From positions 62,001-126,000 of the forward strand of contig CAWIYC010000001.1 of assembly GCA_963840235.1 (NCBI GenBank): 64,000 nt of DNA, read 5' to 3'. This stretch comes from JBBRHQ01 sp963840235 (GTDB taxonomy: Bacteria; Actinomycetota; Thermoleophilia; Solirubrobacterales; 70-9). Below the pieces are notes generated by a model that made no database searches, was not told the DNA's origin, and worked only from the letters and a program-made list of their open reading frames with translations. Position 1 is the first letter of the stretch; each line of letters begins with the position of its first letter. The position numbers were made by a program, and so were the translations under genes. Below are positions 17,078 through 25,590 of this stretch, piece by piece.

Positions 17078-17872
17078 ATGGACTCGGAGCGCCTCTCAAG
17101 GGCGATTCGACGCGCCGTCATCGAGCAGTCGCGGCGGGCGAACGTCGGCCATATCGGCTCGTCACTGGCGATTGCGGACCTTGTAGCGGTGCTGTACGCA
17201 GGTGAACTTCACCTTGACGTCCCCGACCACGACCGCTTCGTGCTGTCCAAGGGCCATGCCGCGCTGGCCCTCTACGCCGCCCTGGAGCTAACCGGGCGCC
17301 TCCCGGAGGGCACGCTCGACACCTTCTGCTCGGATGGCACTCTGCTCGGTGTCCACCCCGACCACGAGCTCGAGGGCGTCGACTTCTGTACGGGCTCTCT
17401 CGGACATGGCCTGTCATTAGGCGTCGGGGCCGCGCTCGGCGCGCGCCTGCAGGCCTCATCTCGGCGCGCCGTAGTGTTGCTCAGCGACGCCGAGCTCAAT
17501 GAGGGCTCGGTGTGGGAGGCGGCGATGTTCGCAGCTCACCATCGGCTCGACAACCTTGTGGCCCTCGTCGACGTCGACGGCCAGCAGGCGCTCGGCTACA
17601 CACGCGACGTACTGGACCTCGGCCCGATCGAGCAGCGTTTCGCGAGCTTTGGCTGGGCGCCGAAGGTCGTCGACGGCCACGACCACACCGCGCTGGCCAG
17701 GGCACTCCAGGCAACCAGGGAACGCAGTGCCTTGCCGCAGGTTGTGGTGGCGATGACGACGTTCGGCAAGGGCGTGTCGTTCATGGAGTCCCGCATCGAG
17801 TGGCATTACCTGCCGCTCAGCGAGGAGCAGCACGGCCAAGCGCTGCGCGAGCTTGCGGAAGCGGCGACATGA
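17078..17872 (+). CDS. Transketolase-like protein, N-terminal (ThDP pyrophosphate-binding) subunit
   Basis: A 264-residue half-length transketolase. NVGHIGSSLAIADLVAVLY (22-40), FVLSKGHAALALYA, FCTGSLGHGLSLGVG (SLGHG at 107-111) and LLSDAELNEGSVWEAAMFAA (from 134) mark the ThDP domain. The Mg/ThDP motif varies: GDG is SDA, and the usual Asn is Asp in VDVDGQQ (164-170). It ends FGKGVSFME...WHYLPLSEEQ, as stand-alone N-subunits do. It overlaps the C-subunit gene by ATGA, so the pair forms one enzyme. In a glycan cluster it probably makes or modifies an unusual sugar rather than serving the pentose phosphate pathway. ATG at 17018 is an alternative start. Confidence 0.88.
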   Translation: MDSERLSRAIRRAVIEQSRRANVGHIGSSLAIADLVAVLYAGELHLDVPDHDRFVLSKGHAALALYAALELTGRLPEGTLDTFCSDGTLLGVHPDHELEGVDFCTGSLGHGLSLGVGAALGARLQASSRRAVVLLSDAELNEGSVWEAAMFAAHHRLDNLVALVDVDGQQALGYTRDVLDLGPIEQRFASFGWAPKVVDGHDHTALARALQATRERSALPQVVVAMTTFGKGVSFMESRIEWHYLPLSEEQHGQALRELAEAAT

Positions 17873-18816
17873 GGGGCGCGTTTGTCGCCGAGCTCGCCGA
17901 GCTGGCGGCTCGCGACGAGCGGGTCATCCTGCTCACCGGCGACCTGGGCTTTTCGGTGCTCGAGCCGTTCTCCGCGCGCTTCCCGGACCGCTTCTACAAC
18001 TGCGGCGTCGCCGAGCAGAACATGACGGGCATCGCCACGGGCCTGGCCGAGGCAGGCTTCGTGCCGTTCACCTACTCGATTGCGACCTTCGCCGCGCTGC
18101 GCCCCTACGAGTTCATTCGCAACGGCCCCCTGCTCCACCGCCTGCCCGTGCGCGTTGTCGGCGTGGGCGGGGGCTTCGACTACGGCCACAACGGCGTCAC
18201 GCACTTCGCGTTGGAGGACTACGCGGTAATGCGTGCCCAGCCCGACCTGGGCGTAGTCGTGCCCGCCGACGGCTCGCAGGCCCGAGCGGCAGTGCGCGCC
18301 ACCGCCCATGTCGACCGGCCGTTGTACTTCCGTGTGTCCAAGAAGGGCGACCCGGTGCCGGGGCTCGACGGCCGCTTCCGCCCAGGACGCGCCGAGCTCA
18401 TCGGCGACGGGACGGACGCAGCCATCGTGGCCATCGGCTCGATCGCGCACGAGGCCGTCGCAGCGGCGCGGCTGCTGGGCGAACGCGGCATCGGCGTGAC
18501 GGTGGCTGTCGTCTCGTCCTTCAACCCGGCCCCTGAGGACGACATCGCCGAGCTGCTTGATGCTGTGCCGCTGGCGCTCTCGGTCGAGACGCACTACCGC
18601 ACCGGCGGTTTGGGCTCGCTGCTTGCCGAAGTCATCGCCGCCCGTGGGTTGCGGTGCCGGCTGGTGCTCGCCGGGGTAGACCGAATGCCGCGCGGCCGGG
18701 TGGGCTCACAAACCCACCTCGAGGACCGCTTCGGCCTCTCTGCCGAGCGCCTGGTAGCGACAGTCGACCAGGCGCTCACCGCGCCGGCTGTCCCGCCGCC
18801 ACCCGTCCGAAGATGA
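17869..18816 (+). CDS. Transketolase-like protein, C-terminal (pyrimidine-binding) subunit
   Basis: A 315-residue partner of the preceding subunit. ERVILLTGDLGFSVLEPF leads to YNCGVAEQNMTGIATGLA, where Glu49 is the catalytic glutamate that activates the ThDP aminopyrimidine. The pyrimidine-binding domain (1-170) is followed by the transketolase C-domain (about 190-300; AAIVAIGSIAHEAVAAARLL, VETHYRTGGLGS). Start and stop overlap at both ends (ATGA with the N-subunit; ATGA with the glycosyltransferase), so expression is coupled. Confidence 0.9.
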   Translation: MRGAFVAELAELAARDERVILLTGDLGFSVLEPFSARFPDRFYNCGVAEQNMTGIATGLAEAGFVPFTYSIATFAALRPYEFIRNGPLLHRLPVRVVGVGGGFDYGHNGVTHFALEDYAVMRAQPDLGVVVPADGSQARAAVRATAHVDRPLYFRVSKKGDPVPGLDGRFRPGRAELIGDGTDAAIVAIGSIAHEAVAAARLLGERGIGVTVAVVSSFNPAPEDDIAELLDAVPLALSVETHYRTGGLGSLLAEVIAARGLRCRLVLAGVDRMPRGRVGSQTHLEDRFGLSAERLVATVDQALTAPAVPPPPVRR

Positions 18817-19802
18817 AGCTCAGCGCCGTCATCGCCTGCTTCCGGGACGCTCCGGCGGTGCCGATCATGCACGCGCGGCTCGTCAAGGCTTTCGCCTCGG
18901 TCGGCGCCGATTTCGAGATCATCTTCGTCAACGACGGCTCTCCCGACAACGCGCGCCAGGTCCTTGCCGAGCTGGCCGCGCGCGACCCCAACGTGGTCGT
19001 AATCAACCACGCCCGCGCCTTTGGCTCGCAGAGCGCATTCACCTCCGGCATGCGCATTGCCACTGGAGACGCAGTCGTCCTGTTGGACGGCGACCTGCAG
19101 GACCCGCCCGAACTCATCCCCACCTTTGTCGCCCGCTGGCAGGAGGGCTACGACGTGGTATACGGCGAGCGCGTGCGGCGTCAGGCGCCGTGGTTGATGC
19201 GCCTGTTTTACAAGGGTTTCTACCGAGCCTTCCGGCGCCTTGCCTACGTCGAGGTCCCGCTTGACGCCGGCGACTTCAGCCTCATCGACCGACGCGTGGT
19301 CGACGCGATGAACGCGCTGCCCGAGAGACAACGCTTCCTCCGGGGGCTGCGCGCGTGGGTGGGCTACCGGCAGGTTGGCGTCGAGTACGTGCGCCCAGAG
19401 CGCATGTTCGGCCGCACGACGAACTCGTTCCGCAAGAACCTGGGCTGGGCGCGACGGGCGATCGTCTCGTTCTCCTACGCCCCGCTAGACGTCATCACCG
19501 GCCTGGCACTTACCGTCGTGGGCGTTTCGTTCCTCGGCCTGTTGGTGCAGGTCGTGCTGCGCCTGGTCGACCCGGGGTCGGCGCCAAAGGGCCTAACGAC
19601 GTTGATCGTCCTCGTCCTCTTCATCGGAGGCATCCAGCTGCTGTGCCTGAGCATCATCGGTGCATACCTCGCCCATGTGTATGACGAGGTCAAGGGTCGC
19701 CCAAGCTTCGTCGTCGAGTCGATCCTCAACCCACCCGAGGGCGCCGAGCTGCCCGAGGGCGCCGTCGTCGGTCACCCCGCCGGCGAATCGCTGCAACGAT
19801 GA
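18813..19802 (+). CDS. GT2 glycosyltransferase with two C-terminal membrane helices (DPM1/GtrB/ArnC-like)
   Basis: A 329-residue protein. The GT2 core has LSAVIACFRDAPAVP, FVNDGSPDNA, the NHARAFGSQSAFTSGM stretch and the DGDLQDPPELIP metal motif (about 88-100). Two membrane helices lie at about 235-260 and 270-295, followed by HVYDEVKGRPSFVV. This plan is that of polyprenyl-phosphate glycosyltransferases, which load a sugar from a nucleotide donor onto undecaprenyl phosphate at the inner membrane face. It may use the sugar made by the neighbouring transketolase-like enzyme and epimerase. Confidence 0.9.
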   Translation: MKLSAVIACFRDAPAVPIMHARLVKAFASVGADFEIIFVNDGSPDNARQVLAELAARDPNVVVINHARAFGSQSAFTSGMRIATGDAVVLLDGDLQDPPELIPTFVARWQEGYDVVYGERVRRQAPWLMRLFYKGFYRAFRRLAYVEVPLDAGDFSLIDRRVVDAMNALPERQRFLRGLRAWVGYRQVGVEYVRPERMFGRTTNSFRKNLGWARRAIVSFSYAPLDVITGLALTVVGVSFLGLLVQVVLRLVDPGSAPKGLTTLIVLVLFIGGIQLLCLSIIGAYLAHVYDEVKGRPSFVVESILNPPEGAELPEGAVVGHPAGESLQR

Positions 19803-19873
19803 CCGTGGTCACCCACGACGCGCTGGCGCAGGCGCTGCGCGTCACCCGCTTCACGGCCCGCGCGCCGGCGTGA
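19799..19873 (+). CDS. Short 24-codon reading frame bridging glycosyltransferase and epimerase genes
   Basis: An ATG overlapping the glycosyltransferase stop (ATGA) opens MTVVTHDALAQALRVTRFTA and four more residues. It closes with TGA inside GTGA, whose GTG starts the epimerase. It could be a coupling ORF that carries ribosomes from one gene to the next, or the remnant of a lost gene. No ribosome binding site or family match is seen. Its product may not be functional. Confidence 0.35.
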   Translation: MTVVTHDALAQALRVTRFTARAPA

Positions 19874-20823
19874 GGGCGCTCGTCACCGGCGCTGGGGGTT
19901 TCGTCGGCGCCAACCTCGCCCGCCACCTGCGCACCGCTGGCCACGAGGTCCTTGCCGTCGTTCGCCCCGGCCGCCCTCCTTGGCGGTTGCAGGATGCGGG
20001 CGAGGGCATCGATCTGGTGGAGGTCGACCTGGCGCAGCCGGCGGGTGTGCGCGCTGCGGTCCTCGAGCACCATCCCGACTGGATCTTCCACCTGGCGGCC
20101 AGCGGCGCCTACTCGTGGCAGACCGACCTGCGGGTCATGACGGCGGTCAACCTCGAGGCCACAGAGTCGCTGCTCGCGGCCGCCCGCGATGCCGACGCGC
20201 AGGCGGTCGTGTACGCCGGCTCGTCGTCGGAATACGGCTACCAGGACCACCCACCGGTCGAAGGCGAGCGCATCGAGCCCAATTCACACTACGCCGTGAC
20301 CAAGGCGGCCGGCACGCATCTCTGCCGGCTGGCCGCGGCCACGCACGGCCAGCGGGCGACGACCCTGCGTCTCTACTCGGTCTACGGGCCATGGGAGGAG
20401 CCCAACCGGCTCATGCCCACGCTGGCAGAACGGGCGCTGCGTGGCAGCTGGCCGCCACTCGTCGACCCCCACACCTCGCGCGACTTCGTGTGGATCGACG
20501 ACGTGTGCGACGCTTTCGTGAGGGCCGCCGTCGTGCCCCTCGACGACCCGGGCGCGGTGTTCAACGTCGGCAGCGGCCGCCAGTCGACGCTACGCGAGGT
20601 CGTGACCGCCGCCCGGGAGGTATTCGACGTAGCGGCCGAGCCTGATTGGGGTTCAATGCCCCAGCGCGCCTGGGATACGACGGTCTGGGTGGCCGACCCG
20701 CGGGCCGCCGCTCAAGTGCTCGGTTGGCGCGCGACCACCAGCCTGCACGAAGGCCTGCGCCGACTGGGCGCTTGGCTGCGTGAGCACCCCGAACTGGCCG
20801 CGCGTTACAGGGCGGCTGACTAG
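19870..20823 (+). CDS. NAD-dependent epimerase/dehydratase (extended SDR), nucleotide-sugar modifying
   Basis: A 317-residue extended short-chain dehydrogenase from a GTG start. The Rossmann motif is ALVTGAGGFVGANLARHL. The active site has Ser in VVYAGSSSEYGYQD and YxxxK in HYAVTKAAG; LRLYSVYGPWEEPNRLMP and SRDFVWIDDVCDAF follow. It resembles GDP-mannose dehydratase/UDP-glucose epimerase-type enzymes acting on nucleotide sugars. It is last in the coupled run TK-N, TK-C, GT2 and small ORF. Confidence 0.88.
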   Translation: MRALVTGAGGFVGANLARHLRTAGHEVLAVVRPGRPPWRLQDAGEGIDLVEVDLAQPAGVRAAVLEHHPDWIFHLAASGAYSWQTDLRVMTAVNLEATESLLAAARDADAQAVVYAGSSSEYGYQDHPPVEGERIEPNSHYAVTKAAGTHLCRLAAATHGQRATTLRLYSVYGPWEEPNRLMPTLAERALRGSWPPLVDPHTSRDFVWIDDVCDAFVRAAVVPLDDPGAVFNVGSGRQSTLREVVTAAREVFDVAAEPDWGSMPQRAWDTTVWVADPRAAAQVLGWRATTSLHEGLRRLGAWLREHPELAARYRAAD

Positions 20824-20844
20824 GTTGCCGGCCCCGCTTCGTTC

Positions 20845-20876
20845 TTGACGCTTCTCAGCCTTGACGCTTCTCAGCC
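20845..20876. repeat. Perfect 16-bp tandem duplication between convergent genes
   Basis: TTGACGCTTCTCAGCC occurs twice in immediate succession (20845-20860 and 20861-20876), 21 bases after the epimerase stop. There is no hairpin. It looks like a recent slippage or short duplication at the junction with the lower-G+C membrane glycosyltransferase gene. Confidence 0.85.
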
Positions 20877-20902
20877 GTCACACGTTTGACTGGTTCGCTA
20901 GC

Positions 20903-22165
20903 TCAAAGACGGCTACCTCCGCTCATGGCTGGTCCTAGCTCTACTAATGGCGGCTGAATTGTCCCTGGGTGCTGGGACCGACCCCGGATTATCCGCCGCA
21001 CCGCGGTGGCCAGCGCAACCACCCAAAAGACCCAGAGGAAGATCATCATCACCACGTATGCGATTGCTCCCGGTCTCGAGTACACGTCAGAGTTGAGATA
21101 AGTGATTAGGAGCGCCGGAATCACGGCCACTTGCAGTAGAGCCGTTTCGCGCAAGTAGCCGGCCATGATGAAGAACGGCAGAGCCCATACGAGATATTGA
21201 AATAGGAAGTTCGGGCTGAAGACGAAAACGGCGAGCCAGAGGAGGACGACGCCGTCGATAGGAGCGGGTCGATAGTAGAAGAGGAAGGCCGCGAGAGCCA
21301 AGAGCACAATCAGAGTTATCGAACCGCTCGCGCGACTGATCGAGTTGGCAAGATCATTCGGAGTCCCGGAAACGGCGAGCGCGGGGGACAGCCGCCGGTC
21401 CACCGCGAACCCGGGATCGGCGATCAGGCTCAGCCCTCCGCGACCAGGCACGCCGATGTAGGCAAGCCCTTTCTTAAACCCGGCAGGCTCGGCCAGTACG
21501 AACGGCAGGCACATCAGTGCGACGAAGAGCACGGCTGATGCGACCAGCTTCGCCCCCTCCTTGACCGAGCGCGCAGAGGCCATTAGCGGCAGGACCAGCA
21601 GCATCGGCACGGTCTTGATGATCGCGCCGATTCCGATCAGAAGGCCGGACTCGAGCGCACGCCGGGACTTTGGCCTTCGCTCCCAAACCATGAACGCGAG
21701 GACCCCGGGCAGGATCGCGACCGGGTCTACCTGCCCGTGGTATCCGGAGATCGCGATAAACACGGGCCCAAGCATGACCAGGGAAAATCCGGCCACCCGG
21801 CTTCCGGAGCCCGCCCCCCGCCATCCAAGATAGACGTAGACGGCTAACGCTATGCCGAGGTCAGCGAGGATCGGTAGCAGCTGCACGACGCCGTCGAACG
21901 GCAGTCCCGAGCTACGAGCGAGCTTGAGGGCGCCGACCAACCAGAGCAGATAGGCGGGGGGATAGTTCCACGAGAAGAAGCCGTTCGGGATGCTGTTGAT
22001 GCCGTACGAGTGGAGGATGCTCGTCTCAGACCTCAGCCCGACCCCTTCGAAGGCGAATATGTCGCCGCTTCCGAACCAGTGGAAGGCAAAGAACAGCCTT
22101 ACTGCGATGCCCGCGAGGCCGACCCCCGCAATGAACCACAGTGGATGACGACGTATCACGGCCAT
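20903..22165 (-). CDS. Integral membrane glycosyltransferase (GT-C / GT87-like)
   Basis: A 420-residue protein with about ten to twelve hydrophobic helices. After TM1, FHWFGSGDIFAFEGVG contains the acidic residue expected in the first outer loop of GT-C enzymes. GYHGQVDPVAILPG resembles the GQ-D/N motif of polyprenol-phosphate mannosyltransferase and GT87 relatives. It probably adds a sugar from a polyprenyl-phosphate donor outside the membrane, which would fit the GT2 neighbour. Its G+C content is visibly lower than its surroundings, suggesting separate origin. No signal peptide cleavage is expected. Confidence 0.7.
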   Translation of the reverse strand: MAVIRRHPLWFIAGVGLAGIAVRLFFAFHWFGSGDIFAFEGVGLRSETSILHSYGINSIPNGFFSWNYPPAYLLWLVGALKLARSSGLPFDGVVQLLPILADLGIALAVYVYLGWRGAGSGSRVAGFSLVMLGPVFIAISGYHGQVDPVAILPGVLAFMVWERRPKSRRALESGLLIGIGAIIKTVPMLLVLPLMASARSVKEGAKLVASAVLFVALMCLPFVLAEPAGFKKGLAYIGVPGRGGLSLIADPGFAVDRRLSPALAVSGTPNDLANSISRASGSITLIVLLALAAFLFYYRPAPIDGVVLLWLAVFVFSPNFLFQYLVWALPFFIMAGYLRETALLQVAVIPALLITYLNSDVYSRPGAIAYVVMMIFLWVFWVVALATAVRRIIRGRSQHPGTIQPPLVELGPAMSGGSRL

Positions 22166-22507
22166 ACTCTCCAGCTCAGCGTATAGCGAGGGCAGCGCAG
22201 CCCACGGACGACCTGGGTCTCGCCGACTCAGGCAGCCCGCTTGCAGTTGCCACGATCGCCGCGAGAGGCCGGCGCAGCCTCATCGACGGTGTGGAGCGCC
22301 CCCGTCTGCGCTACTGAGGTGATCGGAGTCGAGCCGCGCCGGTCGCCGTGTCGAGCACTAGCCATCGACGTATACACGGCCGAGGAACTACGACTGAAGT
22401 GCTTGACCGAGGCTAGCGACCTTCGGTCCCCGGCCGGAGCACCCTCCGCTGCGCGGCCGGACCCGCCACCGTAGAATCGACCGCTCGCGGGCTCATTCCC
22501 GCCATCA
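22166..22507. other. Intergenic stretch without a convincing gene
   Basis: About 340 bases between the membrane glycosyltransferase start and tRNA-Arg. The only open frame of note (22241-22474) has no ribosome binding site, no domain and shadow-like composition. The stretch must hold the promoters of both flanking genes, but no clear boxes are seen. Confidence 0.6.
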
Positions 22508-22581
22508 GCGCCCGTAGCTCAGTTGGATAGAGCGTCGGTCTACGAAACCGAAGGTCACAGGTTCGAATCCTGTCGGGCGCG
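22508..22581 (+). tRNA. tRNA-Arg (anticodon ACG)
   Basis: A 74-nt tRNA. Acceptor GCGCCCG pairs with CGGGCGC, discriminator G. The anticodon stem TCGGT/ACCGA encloses CTACGAA, anticodon ACG (the A34 is expected to become inosine). The T arm is ACAGG-TTCGAAT-CCTGT. No CCA is encoded. No integrase or att-like repeat is seen nearby. Confidence 0.97.
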
Positions 22582-22647
22582 CTCCGCTTTTCTCTTCGTC
22601 ACGCCGACGAGTTGAGCGCCCAGCTTCTGTGCGCGGCCAGCTCGCGC

Positions 22648-23673
22648 TCAACGCAGGAGCGAGGCGTCGAGGTGATCCAGCAGCCCGATGGTGCGTGGCT
22701 CACGGCCCGGCTCGAGCACGATCGCTCCGCCGGGCCAGTAGGCGTGCGGCGGAGTGGCGTTGTGAACGAGGAGCGGCTCGTGCACCCAGCAGCCCGTGTT
22801 CGCGATGCGCGGCTGTCCTCCCGGGCCCTGCCAGCGCCGCGGATTGTCGTCGCCGAGGGGCCCGCGGCGGTGGACGTGCCCGAAGATGACCCACTCGGCG
22901 TCGATCTGGAGCCGATGGACAACTCGTGCGAGTGCGGGGATGCTCGCCCGTCGCATCTGCGTTCCGAGAAGAAGCGCTGGAAACGACGCGATCCGGTTGC
23001 CCATCAGGCGCCCCGGGATCGCGGGCATGGTGGCAGCACGCAGGAACTCGTGTAGGTCGTCCATCAGTGCTGCAAGCGGGCGGGGCAGCCAGCGGGTCAG
23101 CAGCGCCTCGAGCCGCGTCAGAGAGGGCCCGCCGGCCCGCTCGTAGTCGACCGGCGTCGCCCCGTCCCGCGGTAGGCGTCCCAGGAGGCCCCGGGCAATT
23201 CCATAAGACGACTCAGGCAGCAGGTGCCGGTCGAGATAGTGACCGTGGGTCGCCCACACGCCCTCCGCCAGCCAGGCGCCCGGATAGCGGACTTGGACCC
23301 GGGCGGGCTCCAGCCAAGAAGTGACTCGCGCCAACAAGGGCGTGGCGTCGATGGGGACAGATGCATCGACGGGCAGCGATGCCCCCTGGGCGGCCAGCCA
23401 GGGACGCACCAGGGCAGCATCATGGTTTCCGGGCACGACGATAACCTCGCGGTCGCTGCCAAGGCGCGTGCCGACAGCTCGCAGCACCGGCTCGGCGACC
23501 TGCATCGCTCGTGCCGAGCGCCCCTCGAGCAACTCGACCAGGTCGCCGAGAAGCACCAGCCGCTCGACCTCGGCGATCGCTCCGAGAAGTGCCTCAAGCG
23601 CCTCGGCGTGGCGCAGCACATCCCGTCCCAGGCGGGAGCCGAGATGGAGATCGGAAACGACGAGGGTGCGCAT
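22648..23673 (-). CDS. Calcineurin-like metallophosphoesterase
   Basis: A 341-residue enzyme with every phosphoesterase block in order: SDLHLGS (Asp8, His10), LLGDLVELLEG, VVPGNHDAALV, WATHGHYLDRH and FGHVHRRGPL. These supply the two-metal site. Substrates in the family range from phospholipid head groups (UDP-diacylglucosamine) to cyclic nucleotides. The middle region, DYERAGGPSLTRLEALLTRWLP, is not diagnostic. Start ATG at 23673 puts the first strand directly at the N-terminus; ATG at 23685 is possible. Confidence 0.9.
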   Translation of the reverse strand: MRTLVVSDLHLGSRLGRDVLRHAEALEALLGAIAEVERLVLLGDLVELLEGRSARAMQVAEPVLRAVGTRLGSDREVIVVPGNHDAALVRPWLAAQGASLPVDASVPIDATPLLARVTSWLEPARVQVRYPGAWLAEGVWATHGHYLDRHLLPESSYGIARGLLGRLPRDGATPVDYERAGGPSLTRLEALLTRWLPRPLAALMDDLHEFLRAATMPAIPGRLMGNRIASFPALLLGTQMRRASIPALARVVHRLQIDAEWVIFGHVHRRGPLGDDNPRRWQGPGGQPRIANTGCWVHEPLLVHNATPPHAYWPGGAIVLEPGREPRTIGLLDHLDASLLR

Positions 23674-24043
23674 GCACTCGACCATCGCACAGGCAATGCA
23701 CGGCGCCGGCTCCACAAATTGACCGCCGCGATCACGGTTGGCCACTCAATGCTTGAGGAGAAGCCGGGGCGATCAGTTCGACGACCCCGCAAGGGAACGA
23801 TGCCGGATCGGTCAGGCAAGCAAGCCTCCCAACTCACGGGTGAAACTCCTCGAACACCGGAAGACTCGTCGCGACCTCCTGTGCAAGCCAGGAAACCTGT
23901 CCAGCCGTCGCCCACCGGAGCCGGCGCAACATTGGTCCCGATCGACTTTGATCGGACCGACGACCATGATCATGTGCGAATGAGCCGCGACCGACTGTCG
24001 CGCGAGTTGTCCGGCGAAGGGCAACGGGGACGGATTGGACCCT
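23674..24043. other. Intergenic stretch with one imperfect inverted repeat
   Basis: About 370 bases of somewhat lower G+C with no believable gene. GGTCCCGATC (23934-23943) and GATCGGACC (23950-23958) form a hairpin with one bulged C and a six-base loop. It could be an operator or RNA stem for the gene at 24044; there is no T-run for a terminator. Confidence 0.5.
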
Positions 24044-24352
24044 ATGTCCGCCCCACTTGCCAGCGTTCGCATCGTGGACGAGGAAGCGATCACCGCGCAT
24101 CCAGCATTCCGGGACCTAATGGATCAACTCGCCCGGCAGATGGAGCATCTCGACCCCTCCGTGGCCCCGAACCGGATCGACTTGCTCTGCGCCCAACTCC
24201 AGCGAATGCTCAGAGAGGGCACCGAGCACGACGACTGGATCGTCGCCTTCCTAGAGCGGCTTGATAAGCACGCATTCCTTCGAGCGCCGCTCGAGCGCCT
24301 TGACCAGCTTCAACGAGAACGGGCAAGCGTGAGGGGCCCTGGGCGGCTCTGA
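24044..24352 (+). CDS. Hypothetical small protein, probably all helical
   Basis: A 102-residue frame starting MSAPLASVRIVDEEAI. It has a moderately amphipathic, charged helical pattern (FRDLMDQLARQMEHLD, RIDLLCAQLQRMLREG, WIVAFLERLDKH, LERLDQLQRERA). No signal, membrane segment or known domain is recognised. GGA lies a few bases ahead of the ATG. Amino acid composition looks like real coding sequence. Function is unknown. Confidence 0.5.
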   Translation: MSAPLASVRIVDEEAITAHPAFRDLMDQLARQMEHLDPSVAPNRIDLLCAQLQRMLREGTEHDDWIVAFLERLDKHAFLRAPLERLDQLQRERASVRGPGRL

Positions 24353-24456
24353 CCCGAGGCGCCAATTCGACTGCCGGCCCGCAAGGAGAGGGGCGCGACG
24401 AGGAGAAGAAAGCAAGCGGCGCCCCACGGGTCAGATCCGAACGACGACGACGCGTC

Positions 24457-25545
24457 GTGACGGGGCTGCGGAAACGTGAGTACGGTTCCCTGAGCGTGAT
24501 CGCCCCATCAAAGACTGCTAAGGCACCCACCGACGTTCCGGAATCGACCGAGCCGTTCTGGCGAGAGTCGATGGCTCGCTACGAGCAGCCGGTGCTGGCC
24601 CGGAGCCTCTGTGACCTTGCGACATCCGTGGTGCCCTATCTGGCGCTGACGGTGGCGATGTATCTCTGCCTCGAGGTCTCGCCATGGATCACGCTCGCCC
24701 TGGCCGTGCCGGCGTCGGGCTGCCTGTTGCGGACGTTCATCGTCTTTCACGACTGCGCCCATGGCTCGTTCCTGCCAACGAAGCGAGCCAACTTGTGGCT
24801 GGGGCGGTTTACCGCCCTGCTCGTCTTCCAGCCGTTCACGAATTGGCGCCACAATCACGCAGTGCATCACGGCACCTCCGGCGATCTCGACCGGCGGGGG
24901 ACCGGAGACGTGATGACGCTGACGCTTGACGAGTACGCGTCGAGTCCGTGGAGGCGGCGGCTCGGGTATCGGCTTTTCCGCAATCCGGCGGTGATGTTCG
25001 GGATCGGCCCGATCTGGTCCCTGATGATCGGGCCCCGCTTCTGGTCCCGCCAGATGCGCCCGCGACAGCGCCATAGCGTGATCGCGACGAACATCGTGCT
25101 CGCCGCGGTCATCGGGGCGATCTGGTGGCTCGTCGGCCTGCAGGCCTGGATCCTCGTCCAGATGCCGGCCGCCGTCCTCGCCGGAACGGCCGGGGTGTGG
25201 CTGTTCTACGTGCAGCACCAGTTCGAGGAGGTCTACTGGGAGAGTTCAGAGGGGTGGACCTATGCCGAGGCAGCCCTGCGCGGGAGCTCCTATCTGAAGC
25301 TGCCGAAGTTCTTCCAGTTCTTCACGGGCAACATCGGTCTGCACCACGTCCACCACCTGAGCGCGAAGGTGCCCAACTACAACCTGCAGCGCGCCCACGA
25401 CGAAAACCCGATGTTTGGCGATGTTCCGACGCTGACTGCCCGCGACGGGCTGCGATCGATCCGGTTGAAGGTGATCGATCGGCAGAGCGGCCGGCTGCTG
25501 ACGTGGGGCCAGGTCAGAGCCCTTCTCACTGCGACGCCGTCCTGA
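24457..25545 (+). CDS. Membrane fatty acid desaturase
   Basis: A 362-residue integral membrane di-iron desaturase. All three histidine boxes are present: HDCAHGS (about 97-103), HNHAVHH (about 132-138) and HHVHHL (about 295-300). Helices surround them, and FYVQHQFEEVYW precedes the last box. It inserts a double bond into acyl chains at the membrane, using O2 and electrons from ferredoxin or cytochrome. This suggests membrane fluidity control. The GTG start is uncertain because no ribosome binding site is clear. Confidence 0.92.
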   Translation: MTGLRKREYGSLSVIAPSKTAKAPTDVPESTEPFWRESMARYEQPVLARSLCDLATSVVPYLALTVAMYLCLEVSPWITLALAVPASGCLLRTFIVFHDCAHGSFLPTKRANLWLGRFTALLVFQPFTNWRHNHAVHHGTSGDLDRRGTGDVMTLTLDEYASSPWRRRLGYRLFRNPAVMFGIGPIWSLMIGPRFWSRQMRPRQRHSVIATNIVLAAVIGAIWWLVGLQAWILVQMPAAVLAGTAGVWLFYVQHQFEEVYWESSEGWTYAEAALRGSSYLKLPKFFQFFTGNIGLHHVHHLSAKVPNYNLQRAHDENPMFGDVPTLTARDGLRSIRLKVIDRQSGRLLTWGQVRALLTATPS

Positions 25546-25590
25546 CCTGCCGAAGCCCGCCCTCCTACCGGTCGAAGAACAGCGGGGTCC

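Noticed and set aside
22241..22474. Possible 77-residue gene before tRNA-Arg
   Set aside because: No ribosome binding site, no domain, and composition like a shadow frame.
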